64,000 nucleotides of DNA from Desulforegulaceae bacterium (GTDB taxonomy: Bacteria > Desulfobacterota > Desulfobacteria > Desulfobacterales > JACKCP01): the NCBI GenBank assembly GCA_034006035.1, contig JAVETN010000002.1:186001-250000 (forward strand), written 5' to 3'. Made by a program: the position numbers and the translations under genes. How positions within the stretch are numbered: the stretch's first letter is position 1; the number at the start of each line of letters is the position of its first letter. Under the pieces are notes generated by a model that did no database searches, was not told the origin of the DNA, and saw nothing but the letters and a program-made list of their open reading frames with translations. Of the stretch, positions 25,269 to 34,345 are shown piece after piece.

Positions 25269-27806
25269 TTATTTCCACCCCTCTGAACCTTTGTTTTCCA
25301 AATCAAACCTAATAAATCTATAAATTGAGTCTTTGAATGGAATAATTTCAGTTTTCATTGTTTTTTCATATTCTTCAGGGCTTGGTATTTCTCCAAGAAT
25401 TGAAATAACAGCCCCAAGTTCTGCAGAACCCAGGAAAACTTTAGTGTTATCCCCCATTCTATTGGGAAAGTTTCTTGTTGAAGTTGAAAAAACAACAGAG
25501 CCTGGATCAACCCTTGCCTGGTTTCCCATGCAAAGCGAACATCCTGGAATTTCAATTCTTGCCCCTGCTTTTCCCAAAATACTATAAACCCCTTCATTTC
25601 TTAAAATATCTTTATCCATTTCAGTGGGAGGACAAACCCAGAGTTTTGATTTTGCTGTCTTTCCTTCAACTATTTTTGCAAGAGCTCTGAAATGACCTAT
25701 ATGAGTCATACAGGAACCAATAAATACTTCGTCTATTTTTGTGCCTGAAAGCTCTGACAAAAGTTTTACATCGTCTGGATCATTTGGACAGGCAAGAACA
25801 GGTTCATTAAGCTCATCAAGATTTATCTCAAGCTTTTCTATAAAATCAGCATCTTTATCGCGCCTTAAAAGACTTTTATTTTCAACCCAGGCTTCCATTT
25901 CCTTGGATCTTTGAATAAGAGCTGACTTGTCCATATATCCCCTGTCTGCAAGCTCTCTTAAAAAACAAATATTTGATTCAAGAAACTCTGTAACCATTTC
26001 TTCTGAAAGTTTTATTGTTGCAGCAGCAGCTGATCTTTCAGCAGAAGCATCAGTAAGTTCGTAAGCCTCATCTACACTAAGTTCTTCTGTTCCTTCCATT
26101 TCTAAAATTCTTCCGGAAAATATATTTTTCTTTCCTTCTTTTTCAATGGTGAGCAGCCCTTTTTTAATTGCAAAATAAGGAATTGAATTGACCAGATCCC
26201 TAATTGTTAAATACTCTTTTCTTTTTCCCTTAAAACTTACAAGAACAGATTCTGGAACATCAAGGGGCATTTTTCCCATGGCAGCTGCAAAAGCTACAAG
26301 TCCTGACCCTGCAGGAAAACTTATTCCAAAGGGAAATCTTGTGTGTGAATCTCCTCCTGTACCAACAGTGTCTGGCAAAATCATTCTATTAAGCCATGAA
26401 TGGATAATTCCGTCTCCGGGTTTTAAGGCAATCCCCTTTCTTTCAATCATAAAATCTGCCAGGGAAGAATGCATTTCAATATCAGAAAGCCTTGGATAAG
26501 CAGCTGTATGACAAAACGACTGCATTACTAGTCCTGCTGAAAACTTCATACATGAAAGCTCCATAAGCTCATCTTTTGTCATTGGTCCTGTGGTATCCTG
26601 GGAACCAACGGTTGCAGTGGAAGGTTCACAATATTCACCAGGTCTTACCCCTTTTTTTCCACAGGCATTTCCAATTATTTTCTGTGCAAGGGTAAAACCT
26701 TTGCCAGTATCTTCAGGCATTGGAGGGTTTCTGAAAAAATCAGCAAAACCTTCTCCAAGAAATTTTCTTGATTTGTCTGTAAGTGTTTTACCTACTATGA
26801 GAGGAATTCTTCCCCCTGCCCTGTATGAATCAAAAAGAACTTTATTTTTAATTTCAAATTCAGAAACAACTTCCAAAGTTTTGCCGTTTAAAATTTTGCC
26901 TTCAAAAGGCTTTAAAATAAGATGGTCTCCATTTTTTATTTTTTTAACATCAGCTTCAACAGGAAAAGCCCCTGAATCTTCCATTGTATTATAAAAAATA
27001 GGGGCAATTTTTTCTCCTATTACAAATCCGCCTTTTCTTTTATTGGGAACAAAGGGAATGTCTTCTCCAATATGCCAGATAAGAGAATTACCTGCTGATT
27101 TTCTTGAAGATCCTGTTCCAACAATATCACCTACAAAGGCAAGAGGACGGCCTTTTTCTTTTAATTCTTCAATAATTTTTAAAGGTGAATCTATTCTTGA
27201 CTGGAGCATTGAAAGGGCATGGAGGGGAATATCTGGCCTGCTCCAGGCTTCAGATGCAGGGGACAAATCATCTGTATTGATTTCTCCGTCAACCTTGAAT
27301 GCTGTTAAATGAATTTCTTCAGGTATCTCTGATAAAAAATTAAACCAATGGGCATCAGCCCATGATCTTATAACTTTTTTTGCATTCTCATTGGTTTTTG
27401 AAAGCTTTGCTATGAGTTCAAATTTATCATAAACAAGAAGAGTTTTTCCCAAAGCTTTGGCAGAATTGTCACCAAGAGATCCATCTTCTAAAAGCTTGAT
27501 CAAATAATCTAAAGCATAACCTCCCCTCATATTACCCAAAAGAAAGACAGCTCTTTTTGGGGTAATCAAGGGTGAAACAATGTTTTTGGTTGCAAGTTCA
27601 TAAAGGATAGCTGCTTTTTCCAATGCTGCAGGATCAACTCCTGGAGACACTCTTTCTTCTATAAGACTTGTTACAAAGGCCTCTTGCCCCCGGGGCGGGT
27701 TTTTTATCAGGTCCAAAATCTTTTTCACCTGACTTCTATCAAGGGGTTTTGGTTCAATCCCCTGTTTTTTTCTGTCTTCCAAATGTTTTCTATACTCTTC
27801 AAGCAT
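25269..27806 (-). CDS. acnB: Aconitate hydratase B (possible 2-methylisocitrate dehydratase)
   Basis: The enzyme is about 845 residues from ATG 27806. This start gives the usual AcnB N-terminus MLEEYRKHLEDRKKQG and has AAGGAAG at the right distance; the in-frame TTG at 27821 is too close to that site. The N-terminal HEAT-like and swivel domains precede the catalytic domains, the AcnB order. The 4Fe-4S ligands are in GSCMTHIGHFR (~700) and GCSLCMGNQAR (~750). It interconverts citrate and isocitrate in the TCA cycle. It is transcribed divergently from sat, sharing a ~200-base regulatory region. A role in propionate metabolism is possible but nothing nearby supports it. Confidence 0.93.
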   Translation of the reverse strand: MLEEYRKHLEDRKKQGIEPKPLDRSQVKKILDLIKNPPRGQEAFVTSLIEERVSPGVDPAALEKAAILYELATKNIVSPLITPKRAVFLLGNMRGGYALDYLIKLLEDGSLGDNSAKALGKTLLVYDKFELIAKLSKTNENAKKVIRSWADAHWFNFLSEIPEEIHLTAFKVDGEINTDDLSPASEAWSRPDIPLHALSMLQSRIDSPLKIIEELKEKGRPLAFVGDIVGTGSSRKSAGNSLIWHIGEDIPFVPNKRKGGFVIGEKIAPIFYNTMEDSGAFPVEADVKKIKNGDHLILKPFEGKILNGKTLEVVSEFEIKNKVLFDSYRAGGRIPLIVGKTLTDKSRKFLGEGFADFFRNPPMPEDTGKGFTLAQKIIGNACGKKGVRPGEYCEPSTATVGSQDTTGPMTKDELMELSCMKFSAGLVMQSFCHTAAYPRLSDIEMHSSLADFMIERKGIALKPGDGIIHSWLNRMILPDTVGTGGDSHTRFPFGISFPAGSGLVAFAAAMGKMPLDVPESVLVSFKGKRKEYLTIRDLVNSIPYFAIKKGLLTIEKEGKKNIFSGRILEMEGTEELSVDEAYELTDASAERSAAAATIKLSEEMVTEFLESNICFLRELADRGYMDKSALIQRSKEMEAWVENKSLLRRDKDADFIEKLEINLDELNEPVLACPNDPDDVKLLSELSGTKIDEVFIGSCMTHIGHFRALAKIVEGKTAKSKLWVCPPTEMDKDILRNEGVYSILGKAGARIEIPGCSLCMGNQARVDPGSVVFSTSTRNFPNRMGDNTKVFLGSAELGAVISILGEIPSPEEYEKTMKTEIIPFKDSIYRFIRFDLENKGSEGWK

Positions 27807-27893
27807 GGGACTTCCTTTCAAATTTTAAATTTTTTCAAGAACTTATATCTCTTTTTAACCAACAACATTATTTAAGTTCAAGGGTAAAATAAC

Positions 27894-27920
27894 TTGACAA
27901 AAATCAATATCCTTTATAAG
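27894..27920 (+). promoter_or_regulatory. sat: Candidate sigma-70 promoter of sat
   Basis: TTGACA at 27894-27899 is a perfect -35 box. TATAAG at 27915-27920 is a plausible -10 box, though the 15-base spacing is short. It lies 93 bases upstream of the sat start and just before a strong inverted repeat. Confidence 0.4.
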
Positions 27921-27954
27921 CAATTTCTATGTTTCTTCAACTAAATTGAACTAA

Positions 27955-27979
27955 TGAAGTTGTCAAGAGGACAACTTCA
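27955..27979. promoter_or_regulatory. sat: Perfect 10-bp inverted repeat between promoter and sat
   Basis: TGAAGTTGTC (27955-27964), spacer AAGAG, GACAACTTCA (27970-27979). It sits downstream of the candidate promoter and 33 bases before the start codon, with no T run after it, so it is more likely an operator or 5' UTR hairpin than a terminator. I do not recognise the half-site as a known Rex or HcpR motif. Confidence 0.6.
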
Positions 27980-28012
27980 AAGATATAAAATATTAAAGAC
28001 AAGGAGCTTATT

Positions 28013-29290
28013 ATGTCAAAACTGGTAGCACCACATGGTGGAAAAGGTCTTATTAACAAACTGCTTGAAGGTGCAGAAAAAGAAGCAGAGCTTAAAAAAG
28101 CAGAAGGTCTTAAAAAAATTGAAATGTCTTCAAGAGAAGAAGGCGACCTTATAATGATTGGTACAGGCGGTTTCAGTCCTCTTGAAGGTTTCATGACAAA
28201 AGCAGACTGGAAAGGCGTTTGTGAAAACTTCCTTCTTGCTGATGGTACATTCTGGCCTGTTCCTGTTACTCTTTCAGTTGATAAAGCTGACGCTGACGCA
28301 ATCAAAGAAGGCGATGAAGTAGCTCTTGTTTCCCAGTCCGGTGAAGTTATGGGTACAATGAATGTTACTGAAAAGTTTGAAATGACAGAAGCTAACAAAA
28401 AGTGGGAATGTGAAAAAGTTTTCATGGGTACAGGTACAGCCAATGCTGACGAATTCTGGAAAATAGCTGAAGAAGATCACCCAGGTGTTCAGCAGGTAAT
28501 GGCACAAAAAGATTTTAACATTGCAGGACCAATCAAGCTGGTTTCTGAAGGTGAATTCCCAACAAAGTACAAAGGTATTTACATGAGACCTGCCGAGTCA
28601 AGAGCTATTTTTGACGAAAAAGGCTGGGCAACAGTTGCAGCTCTTCAGCTTAGAAACCCAATGCATCGTTCACATGAATACCTTGCAAAAATTGGTATTG
28701 AAGTATGCGACGGTACTTTTATTCATTCTCTGGTAGGTAACCTTAAGCCTGGTGATATTCCTGCAGAAGTACGTGTTAAGTGTATTGACACCCTTGTTAA
28801 GCATCACTTTGTTGAAGAAAACGTTGTACAGGGCGGATATCCTCTGGACATGAGATATGCTGGACCTCGTGAAGCTCTTCTTCATGCTACTTTCCGTCAG
28901 AACTACGGTGTAAACAAAATGATTATCGGTCGTGACCATGCAGGCGTTGGCGACTTTTACGGTCTTTTTGAAGCTCAGGAAATTTTTGAAACAATACCTT
29001 ATCCTGAAGAAGAAGGAAAAGCTCTTAAGTGCGAGCCTCTAAAAATTGACTGGACATTCTATTGTGAAAAATGTGATGGAATGGCTTCACTTAGAACATG
29101 CCCACATGATAAGCAGTACAGAGTTATTCTTTCAGGTACAATGCTTAGAAAAGGTCTTTCAGAAGGAACTCCAATTCCAGATCATTTTGGTCGTGATGAA
29201 GTTCTTGCTCTTCTTCGTGAGTACTATGAAGGTCTTACAGAAAAAGTTGAAATCAAGACCCATGGTGCTGCAAGCGGATCTAAGATGTAA
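28013..29290 (+). CDS. sat: Sulfate adenylyltransferase (ATP sulfurylase)
   Basis: This 425-residue enzyme makes adenosine 5'-phosphosulfate from sulfate and ATP, the activation step of dissimilatory sulfate reduction. The active-site motif [13 protein letters not shown] lies near residues 212-224, and [12 protein letters not shown] near 305-316. A cysteine cluster [13 protein letters not shown] (~345-357) matches the zinc-binding element of one-domain bacterial and archaeal Sat. There is no APS-kinase domain, as expected for sulfate reducers. Codon use is richer in GGT, CGT and CTG than neighbouring genes, suggesting high expression. AAGGAG precedes the ATG and a strong terminator follows, so it is monocistronic; aprAB and dsr genes are not in this window. 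Confidence 0.96.
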   Translation: MSKLVAPHGGKGLINKLLEGAEKEAELKKAEGLKKIEMSSREEGDLIMIGTGGFSPLEGFMTKADWKGVCENFLLADGTFWPVPVTLSVDKADADAIKEGDEVALVSQSGEVMGTMNVTEKFEMTEANKKWECEKVFMGTGTANADEFWKIAEEDHPGVQQVMAQKDFNIAGPIKLVSEGEFPTKYKGIYMRPAESRAIFDEKGWATVAALQLRNPMHRSHEYLAKIGIEVCDGTFIHSLVGNLKPGDIPAEVRVKCIDTLVKHHFVEENVVQGGYPLDMRYAGPREALLHATFRQNYGVNKMIIGRDHAGVGDFYGLFEAQEIFETIPYPEEEGKALKCEPLKIDWTFYCEKCDGMASLRTCPHDKQYRVILSGTMLRKGLSEGTPIPDHFGRDEVLALLREYYEGLTEKVEIKTHGAASGSKM

Positions 29291-29318
29291 CAATTTTTTC
29301 TTTTTTTAAAAAGAGCCT

Positions 29319-29347
29319 AAAGGGGGAATTTTATTTCCCCCTTTTTT
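29319..29347 (+). terminator. sat: Rho-independent terminator after sat
   Basis: AAAGGGGGAA (29319-29328) pairs with TTCCCCCTTT (29335-29344), followed by more T residues. It also lies just before the convergent trmL stop. Confidence 0.88.
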
Positions 29348-29357
29348 ATTTCTCCTT

Positions 29358-29831
29358 TTACTTCCACTGATGAAAATCTTCAAAGCCTCTCAAACTTTCA
29401 TACAAAGCAACACCAACAGATGTTGAAAGATTTAAAGATCTTATAGAATTTTTTACTGGAATATAATAAGTACTTTCCTGGTATTTTTCTATTATTGAAT
29501 CCGGCAGCCCTTTTGTTTCAGACCCAAATACAAGAAAAAGTCTGTTAAGCTTTGGAATTTCAATATAATTTTTTTTACCCAGCTTTGAAAAAAACACAAG
29601 TTCTCCTTTTTCAGGTTTTGAGTTCTTTAAAAAATCTTGAAAATCATCCCAGACAAAAAGTTTTACATTTTTCCAATAATCAAGCCCTGCCCTTTTCAAA
29701 TGCTTATCATCAAGCAAAAACCCAAGGGGTTTTACAAGATGAAGGCTGGTATCGGTTCCAAGGCAGGTTCTTCCTATATTTCCAGTATTCCAATGGACAT
29801 CAGGACTTATAAGCACAATATTTCTTTCCAT
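29358..29831 (-). CDS. trmL: tRNA (cytidine(34)-2'-O)-methyltransferase
   Basis: This 157-residue SPOUT-class methyltransferase modifies the wobble base of tRNA-Leu isoacceptors. Motif 1 is NTGNIGRTC (~16-24), motif 2 LVFGSETKGLP (~100-110), and motif 3 IPVKNSIRSLNLSTSVGVAL (~124-143), which forms the SAM-binding knot. Its small size without an extra RNA-binding domain is typical of TrmL rather than TrmH. It converges on sat and is divergent from the amidohydrolase. Confidence 0.92.
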   Translation of the reverse strand: MERNIVLISPDVHWNTGNIGRTCLGTDTSLHLVKPLGFLLDDKHLKRAGLDYWKNVKLFVWDDFQDFLKNSKPEKGELVFFSKLGKKNYIEIPKLNRLFLVFGSETKGLPDSIIEKYQESTYYIPVKNSIRSLNLSTSVGVALYESLRGFEDFHQWK

Positions 29832-29887
29832 AATAAAAAACCTCTGATACTTTTTAAGTAAATTTAAAAAAAACGGAATCTATATAA

Positions 29888-30724
29888 ATGATAATTGACT
29901 GTCACGCACATATTTTTCCTGAAAAAATAAAAAACAAAAGGGAAATTTTTTTTGAAAATGAAAAAGAATTTTCCTGGCTTTATAAAAATCCCAAATCAAA
30001 ACTATCCACAGCTGAAGAACTTATAGAATCAATGGATAAAAACAAAATAGATAAAACCATTGTTTTTGGATTTCCATGGAACAATGAAGATAAATCAAAA
30101 TTTCACAATGATTATGTTCTTGAAAAGTCAATTAAGTTTAAAAAAAGGCTTATTCCTTTTGCCTGCTTTAATCCTTCTAAAGACTATGCCTTAAAAGAAG
30201 CAAAAAGAGCTTTGAAAAACAAATTTAAAGGTTTTGGTGAACTTGGATTTTACACCAGGGATTTTGATTTTGAAATTATAAACAAACTCAAGCCCATAAT
30301 GAAACTTGCACAAAAAAAATCCATACCAGTAATCTTTCATACAAATGAAGAGGCTGGTCATCAATATCCTGGCAAATCACCAATGACAATTTCAGGAATT
30401 TTAAACTTTATTGAAGAATTTAAAAAAAACAAAATAATTTTAGCCCATCTTGGAGGAGGAGTTTTGTTTTTCAATTTTTTAAAAACCCCTCCTTCAATGG
30501 AAAACATTCTTTTTGATACTGCAGCAATTCCATTTATCTACAAAAAAAATATCTATGAAATTTTAAGCTCTGATGAACTAAAAGATAAAATTGTTTTCGG
30601 TACAGACTGGCCTCTTATCTCACCTGAAAGATATTTTAAAGAAATAGAGGAAAATAACCTTGATAACTCATTTAAAACCAAACTTTATTGTGAAAATATA
30701 AGCCGTTTTTTAAACCTTGAATAA
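29888..30724 (+). CDS. Amidohydrolase-family TIM-barrel hydrolase
   Basis: This 278-residue protein belongs to the Amidohydro_2 group of metal-dependent hydrolases and decarboxylases. Metal-binding residues are visible in MIIDCHAHIF (HxH near residue 6), VIFHTNEEAGH (~155-165), LAHLGGG (~186-192) and the terminal GTDWPLISPER (~239-249) with the catalytic Asp. Substrate is unknown. It is flanked by trmL on the opposite strand and the convergent lemA gene, so it appears to stand alone. The Lys/Phe-rich composition reflects the AT-rich genome. Confidence 0.82.
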   Translation: MIIDCHAHIFPEKIKNKREIFFENEKEFSWLYKNPKSKLSTAEELIESMDKNKIDKTIVFGFPWNNEDKSKFHNDYVLEKSIKFKKRLIPFACFNPSKDYALKEAKRALKNKFKGFGELGFYTRDFDFEIINKLKPIMKLAQKKSIPVIFHTNEEAGHQYPGKSPMTISGILNFIEEFKKNKIILAHLGGGVLFFNFLKTPPSMENILFDTAAIPFIYKKNIYEILSSDELKDKIVFGTDWPLISPERYFKEIEENNLDNSFKTKLYCENISRFLNLE

Positions 30725-30732
30725 ATTTATTT

Positions 30733-31299
30733 TTAAAAACTGATTTTTACATCTTCCCTGTGTAAAGGATCAATTTCCCACAAAACACTTTGGTCAAACT
30801 TAAAAGCAGAGCCCACCATAGTATCAGGAAATTTCTGAAGTTTTATATTATAAATAGTCACCACTTCATTATACATTTCTCTTCTGTCTGCAATTGAATC
30901 TTCAATTTCTGTTATTCTTGACTGAAGCCTTGCAAACATGCTGTCAGCCTTAAGTTCAGGGTATTGTTCAGCCACTGCAAAAAGTGATTTCAAAGCAGTT
31001 GTAAGTTCCCCCTGGTTTTCAAGAAACTTTTTTGAGTCTTTTGGGCTCCCAACCATATTTCTTGCCCTGATAACCCTTTCAAGAGTTTCTCTTTCATGGG
31101 TCATATAGCCTTTGCAGACTTCAACAAGCTTTGGAATTTCATCGTATCTTTGCTTGAGAAGAATATCTATATTGCTCCAGGTTTTATCAATATTGTTTTT
31201 CAGATGAATAAACCCATTGTAAGTAATAATTACAAAAAGAACCAAAATTGCCAAAAGAACAAAAATTCCCGCAATAACACCGACTCCGATTATAGACAT
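30733..31299 (-). CDS. lemA: LemA family membrane protein
   Basis: This 188-residue protein has one N-terminal hydrophobic helix (GVGVIAGIFVLLAILVLFVI, ~5-24) followed by helical LemA sequence: IDKTWSNIDILLKQRYDEIP (~38-57), VCKGYMTHERETLERVI and YNIKLQKFPDTMVGSAFKF (~148-166). The function of LemA proteins is not established. It starts 20 bases after the upstream GIDE/EF-hand gene ends, so the two form an operon, a pairing seen in other bacteria. Confidence 0.92.
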   Translation of the reverse strand: MSIIGVGVIAGIFVLLAILVLFVIITYNGFIHLKNNIDKTWSNIDILLKQRYDEIPKLVEVCKGYMTHERETLERVIRARNMVGSPKDSKKFLENQGELTTALKSLFAVAEQYPELKADSMFARLQSRITEIEDSIADRREMYNEVVTIYNIKLQKFPDTMVGSAFKFDQSVLWEIDPLHREDVKISF

Positions 31300-31318
31300 A
31301 ACTGATTTTCCCCTGTTT

Positions 31319-32362
31319 TCAATTTGTAAAAAACATTATACTTCCTCCAACAAATGCAAAAACAGCACCTGCCAGATTAACCCAGATATATAAATTAAAT
31401 TTTTTCAAAATTTTATCTTCAAGTCTTGTTGGTGCAATAATCATGGGAAATCCTTTATATGGAGGATCCAAAACAATAAAAGATTCTTTTTTATTGCCAG
31501 ACCCTGAAAGGAATTGCTTATAAGCTTTTTTATCAGCATCTGATATAGCTTTTTCCCATTCATGGGCATCAATTTTTCCATTTTTGTCAGTATCATAAAA
31601 AGAAAGAAGCTTTTCATTTTTTTTTATTTTTCTTAAAATTTCAAGACGGATTTTTTTTATTTCTGATTTATCCGAATTCAGTGGATATTCTGCCCAGCCA
31701 AGAATATAAAGAGGACTATTGTCAAGAATAACCTCTTCTTCCCATTTCTGCCCCATTGGAACCATAAACGAAATCCCCTGGGAATAAACTCCACCGGTAT
31801 TTATATATGTCTCTTTTTTTAAAGGAAGCACCTGGGCTCCCTCGGGATAGACACAAACCCTTCCATAATCGTCTTCAAGGTAAAAAGGAGTGCTTCCTGA
31901 CACAATGGTTTCATACCAGGTCCAGCCCGACTGATTGGCCTTGTTTGCTCTTTTGTATTTATTCACCTTATAATAAATGCAGGGAAGATTGGCACATGGT
32001 GATAAAAGATTGTATTTCCTTTTAGCTGTTCCCTTAAGTTCAACCATTCCCATTGAAGCAGAACGTATTTTACTTGTGGGTAAATCAGAAATAATATTTT
32101 TAAACTTAAGGTATTTAATAAACCCCAAAAGAAAGAGCGGGAAAATTACAAAAAGAAAAATCCCTTTAAAAATAAAAAATTCTGCAATTTTTTTAATCCC
32201 CGGAGAATTTAAAACCGATTCTAAGCCCTTTGTTTGAAAAAATATAAAAATAAAAATTCCGGTTATAATAAATACCATCAGTTTTTTTTTTAAACTTAAG
32301 CTTTTCCTTGATGGTATTTCAGGGGGAGAAGGAAGATTATTGTTTATATATGCTTTATTCAA
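31319..32362 (-). CDS. GIDE-like membrane protein with EF-hand
   Basis: The protein has 347 residues. Hydrophobic segments lie at about 30-48, 66-86 and near the C-terminus (LAGAVFAFVGGSIMFF, ~328-343). The middle region, from SMGMVELKGTAKRKYNLLSP through PCIYYKVNKYKR to STPFYLEDDYGRVCVYPEGA (~105-180), resembles the GIDE domain of bacterial LemA partners and mitochondrial MAPL/MUL1. An EF-hand calcium loop DTDKNGKIDAHEW is present near residues 259-271. No RING domain is seen, so ubiquitin-ligase activity is not implied. It is the first gene of the operon with lemA. Role unknown; possibly an envelope stress or membrane-organisation module. Confidence 0.72.
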   Translation of the reverse strand: MNKAYINNNLPSPPEIPSRKSLSLKKKLMVFIITGIFIFIFFQTKGLESVLNSPGIKKIAEFFIFKGIFLFVIFPLFLLGFIKYLKFKNIISDLPTSKIRSASMGMVELKGTAKRKYNLLSPCANLPCIYYKVNKYKRANKANQSGWTWYETIVSGSTPFYLEDDYGRVCVYPEGAQVLPLKKETYINTGGVYSQGISFMVPMGQKWEEEVILDNSPLYILGWAEYPLNSDKSEIKKIRLEILRKIKKNEKLLSFYDTDKNGKIDAHEWEKAISDADKKAYKQFLSGSGNKKESFIVLDPPYKGFPMIIAPTRLEDKILKKFNLYIWVNLAGAVFAFVGGSIMFFTN

Positions 32363-32480
32363 GCTTGGCTCCTTGAGTTTTAACTTTTTGAATAATCCTA
32401 AAAATGATATTAAGTCATTGACCTTAATTTAAATTTCTGCTCAATTCAGTTTAAAATTAAAAATTTCAGGGGAATTATAA

Positions 32481-33404
32481 ATGGAAATCAAAATAGGAAC
32501 AAGAAAAAGTAAGCTTGCTATGTGGCAGGCAAAATATATCCAGGAACTTTTAGCCAAAAACAATATTAAATCAAAACTTTTCCCAATTGAAACAAAAGGG
32601 GATAAAATCCTTGATAGATCAATTGCAAAGATAGGAAGTAAGGGAGTTTTCACTGAAGAGCTTGAAGAAAAACTTTTGAATCTTGAAATTGATATAGCAG
32701 TTCACAGTGCAAAAGATCTCCAGTCAAATCTTCCCAAAGACTTTGAAATCATAGCTTTTACTGAAAGGGAAGAAGCAAATGATGTAATCGTTTCAAGAAA
32801 ACCTCTTAATCCCGAAGATAAAAATTCATCCTTTGTGCTTGGAACCTCGTCTGTAAGGCGAACTTCCCTTATTAAACACTTTTTTCCCCATTTAAAACTT
32901 ACAGATATGAGGGGAAATCTTCAGACAAGAATTAAAAAAATGGACAATAAAGATTGCGACGGTCTTGTTCTTGCCAAGGCAGGGGTTTTAAGAATGGGCT
33001 ATGATGACCTGATTGTTTATGAATTTGATCCTGAAGTTTTCATTCCTCCTGTGGGACAGGGATGCCTTGCCATTGAAGCTTCAAAAAACCTTCCTTTGGA
33101 AATAAAAAACAAATTAAGAAAGGCTTTGAACTCAGAAACAACTGAAAAAATACTTTTAGGTGAAAGACAATTTTTAAATATTCTTGAAGGAGGATGCAGC
33201 ATCCCAGCCTTTTGCCACGGAATTCTAAAAAACAATAAAGTATGTCTTAAAGGAGGAATAGTTTCCACTGATGGACAAACAATTGTTTTAAATGATTTTG
33301 AATCAGAAAATCCCCAGGAAGCCGGAACAAAACTTGCCTCCTATGTTCTTGAAAATGGGGGAAGAGAAATTTTAAAAAGTTTAAAAAGTTTAAAAAACAA
33401 TTAA
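32481..33404 (+). CDS. hemC: Hydroxymethylbilane synthase (porphobilinogen deaminase)
   Basis: This 307-residue enzyme joins four porphobilinogen units to hydroxymethylbilane in tetrapyrrole (haem, sirohaem, B12) synthesis. It opens with IGTRKSKLAMWQA. The catalytic Asp is in VHSAKDLQS (~76-84), substrate-binding Args in GTSSVRRTS (~128-136), GQGCLAIE is at ~191-198, and the dipyrromethane cofactor Cys is in EGGCSIPAF (~236-244). Length is normal. It appears to be a single-gene unit. The 3' end contains a short slippage-like repeat of TTTAAAAAG encoding KSLKSLK. Confidence 0.95.
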   Translation: MEIKIGTRKSKLAMWQAKYIQELLAKNNIKSKLFPIETKGDKILDRSIAKIGSKGVFTEELEEKLLNLEIDIAVHSAKDLQSNLPKDFEIIAFTEREEANDVIVSRKPLNPEDKNSSFVLGTSSVRRTSLIKHFFPHLKLTDMRGNLQTRIKKMDNKDCDGLVLAKAGVLRMGYDDLIVYEFDPEVFIPPVGQGCLAIEASKNLPLEIKNKLRKALNSETTEKILLGERQFLNILEGGCSIPAFCHGILKNNKVCLKGGIVSTDGQTIVLNDFESENPQEAGTKLASYVLENGGREILKSLKSLKNN

Positions 33405-33409
33405 TAATC

Positions 33410-33436
33410 TTATGGGTTAATCAATTTAACCCATAA
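33410..33436. terminator. hemC: Perfect 11-bp hairpin downstream of hemC
   Basis: TTATGGGTTAA (33410-33420) pairs with TTAACCCATAA (33426-33436) around five bases. The following sequence has only a weak T run, so termination is likely but not certain. The rest of the 315-base gap to ectA holds a candidate promoter and no gene. Confidence 0.55.
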
Positions 33437-33574
33437 ATAACAATTTTATCACCAGCTTCTTCAAATTGAAAAATCAGATTTAAGTTAAAATCTATTTAAA
33501 ACCTAGATTCACTCTAAATTTTATATTTAAAAACATAAAACCCTCAATTCAGATAAAATTAATTTTGTCCTAAC

Positions 33575-33604
33575 TTGACAAATCAGCTTCCCTATGAATA
33601 AATT
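33575..33604 (+). promoter_or_regulatory. ectA: Candidate sigma-70 promoter of ectABC
   Basis: TTGACA at 33575-33580 and TAAATT at 33599-33604 are separated by 18 bases, about 115 bases before the ectA start. The -35 box is perfect and the -10 box moderate. No osmoregulatory site was recognised. Confidence 0.45.
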
Positions 33605-33719
33605 AGCAAAATCAAATCCGGCAGCTTAAATTAAGACTTTCTTCAATAATAAAATTATTCAAGTTTATTGTTTAATTTAAAAACAAGGAGGAAAAACATA
33701 CTAAAAGCCGGTCAACAGT

Positions 33720-34226
33720 ATGGTTGTGATGGATAAAGAAAATAAATTTAAATTAAAAAAACCTGTTCCTTCCGATGGTAAATTAATCTGGGAACTTGTA
33801 AAAAACTCCAAATCCTTAGACCTCAATTCTATTTACCACTATGTTCTTATGGCAGACCATTTCAATGAATCATCAATAGCAGCTTTTAAAGATAACGAGC
33901 TGGCAGGCTTTGTTACAGCTTATTTTCCACCAATTAAACACCAAACTCTTTTTGTATGGCAGGTTGGCGTTTCCAAAAAATTTCAGGGTCGCAATCTTGG
34001 AAAAACAATGATTACAACCCTTGCAAAATCTCAATTATCTCAAAAAGTTAAATATCTACATGCTACGATAACGACTTCAAACAAGGCTTCCATAGCCCTT
34101 TTTAAATCAACAGCAAAATCTCTTGATTCAAATTATAAATTTGATGAGATTATTTATCCCAAAGACTTTTTTGGTGAAACCGGCCATGAGCCTGAAAAAC
34201 TATTTCAAATAGGCCCAATAAACTGA
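33720..34226 (+). CDS. ectA: L-2,4-diaminobutyrate N-gamma-acetyltransferase
   Basis: This 168-residue GNAT acetyltransferase catalyses the second committed step of ectoine synthesis. Family motifs include DGKLIWELVKNSKSLDLNS (~19-37), PPIKHQTLFVWQVGVSKKFQ (~76-95) and the acetyl-CoA loop RNLGKTM. Possible starts are ATG 33720, GTG 33726 and ATG 33729. The strong AAGGAGG at 33685-33691 lies 28 bases before the first of these, which is unusually far. An in-frame stop at 33702-33704 rules out an upstream start in this frame. ectB follows after ~120 bases. Confidence 0.92.
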   Translation: MVVMDKENKFKLKKPVPSDGKLIWELVKNSKSLDLNSIYHYVLMADHFNESSIAAFKDNELAGFVTAYFPPIKHQTLFVWQVGVSKKFQGRNLGKTMITTLAKSQLSQKVKYLHATITTSNKASIALFKSTAKSLDSNYKFDEIIYPKDFFGETGHEPEKLFQIGPIN

Positions 34227-34345
34227 CGTTTAATAAAAAACTTATTCAGATTGATTATAAGAATGCTTAGATTTTCTAATTTAAACCTAAGCTTCTGAAA
34301 AATCAGTCTTTTTAAATTTAAATATAAATTAAAACAGGAGATATT

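Noticed and set aside
27955-27979. Rex or HcpR operator in front of sat
   Set aside because: The half-site GAAGTTGTC does not match the TTGTGAA-type motifs I know for these regulators, so only an unnamed inverted repeat is reported.
31319-32362. Ubiquitin ligase activity of the GIDE-like protein
   Set aside because: The RING domain of eukaryotic MUL1 is absent; only the membrane-associated GIDE-like region is shared.
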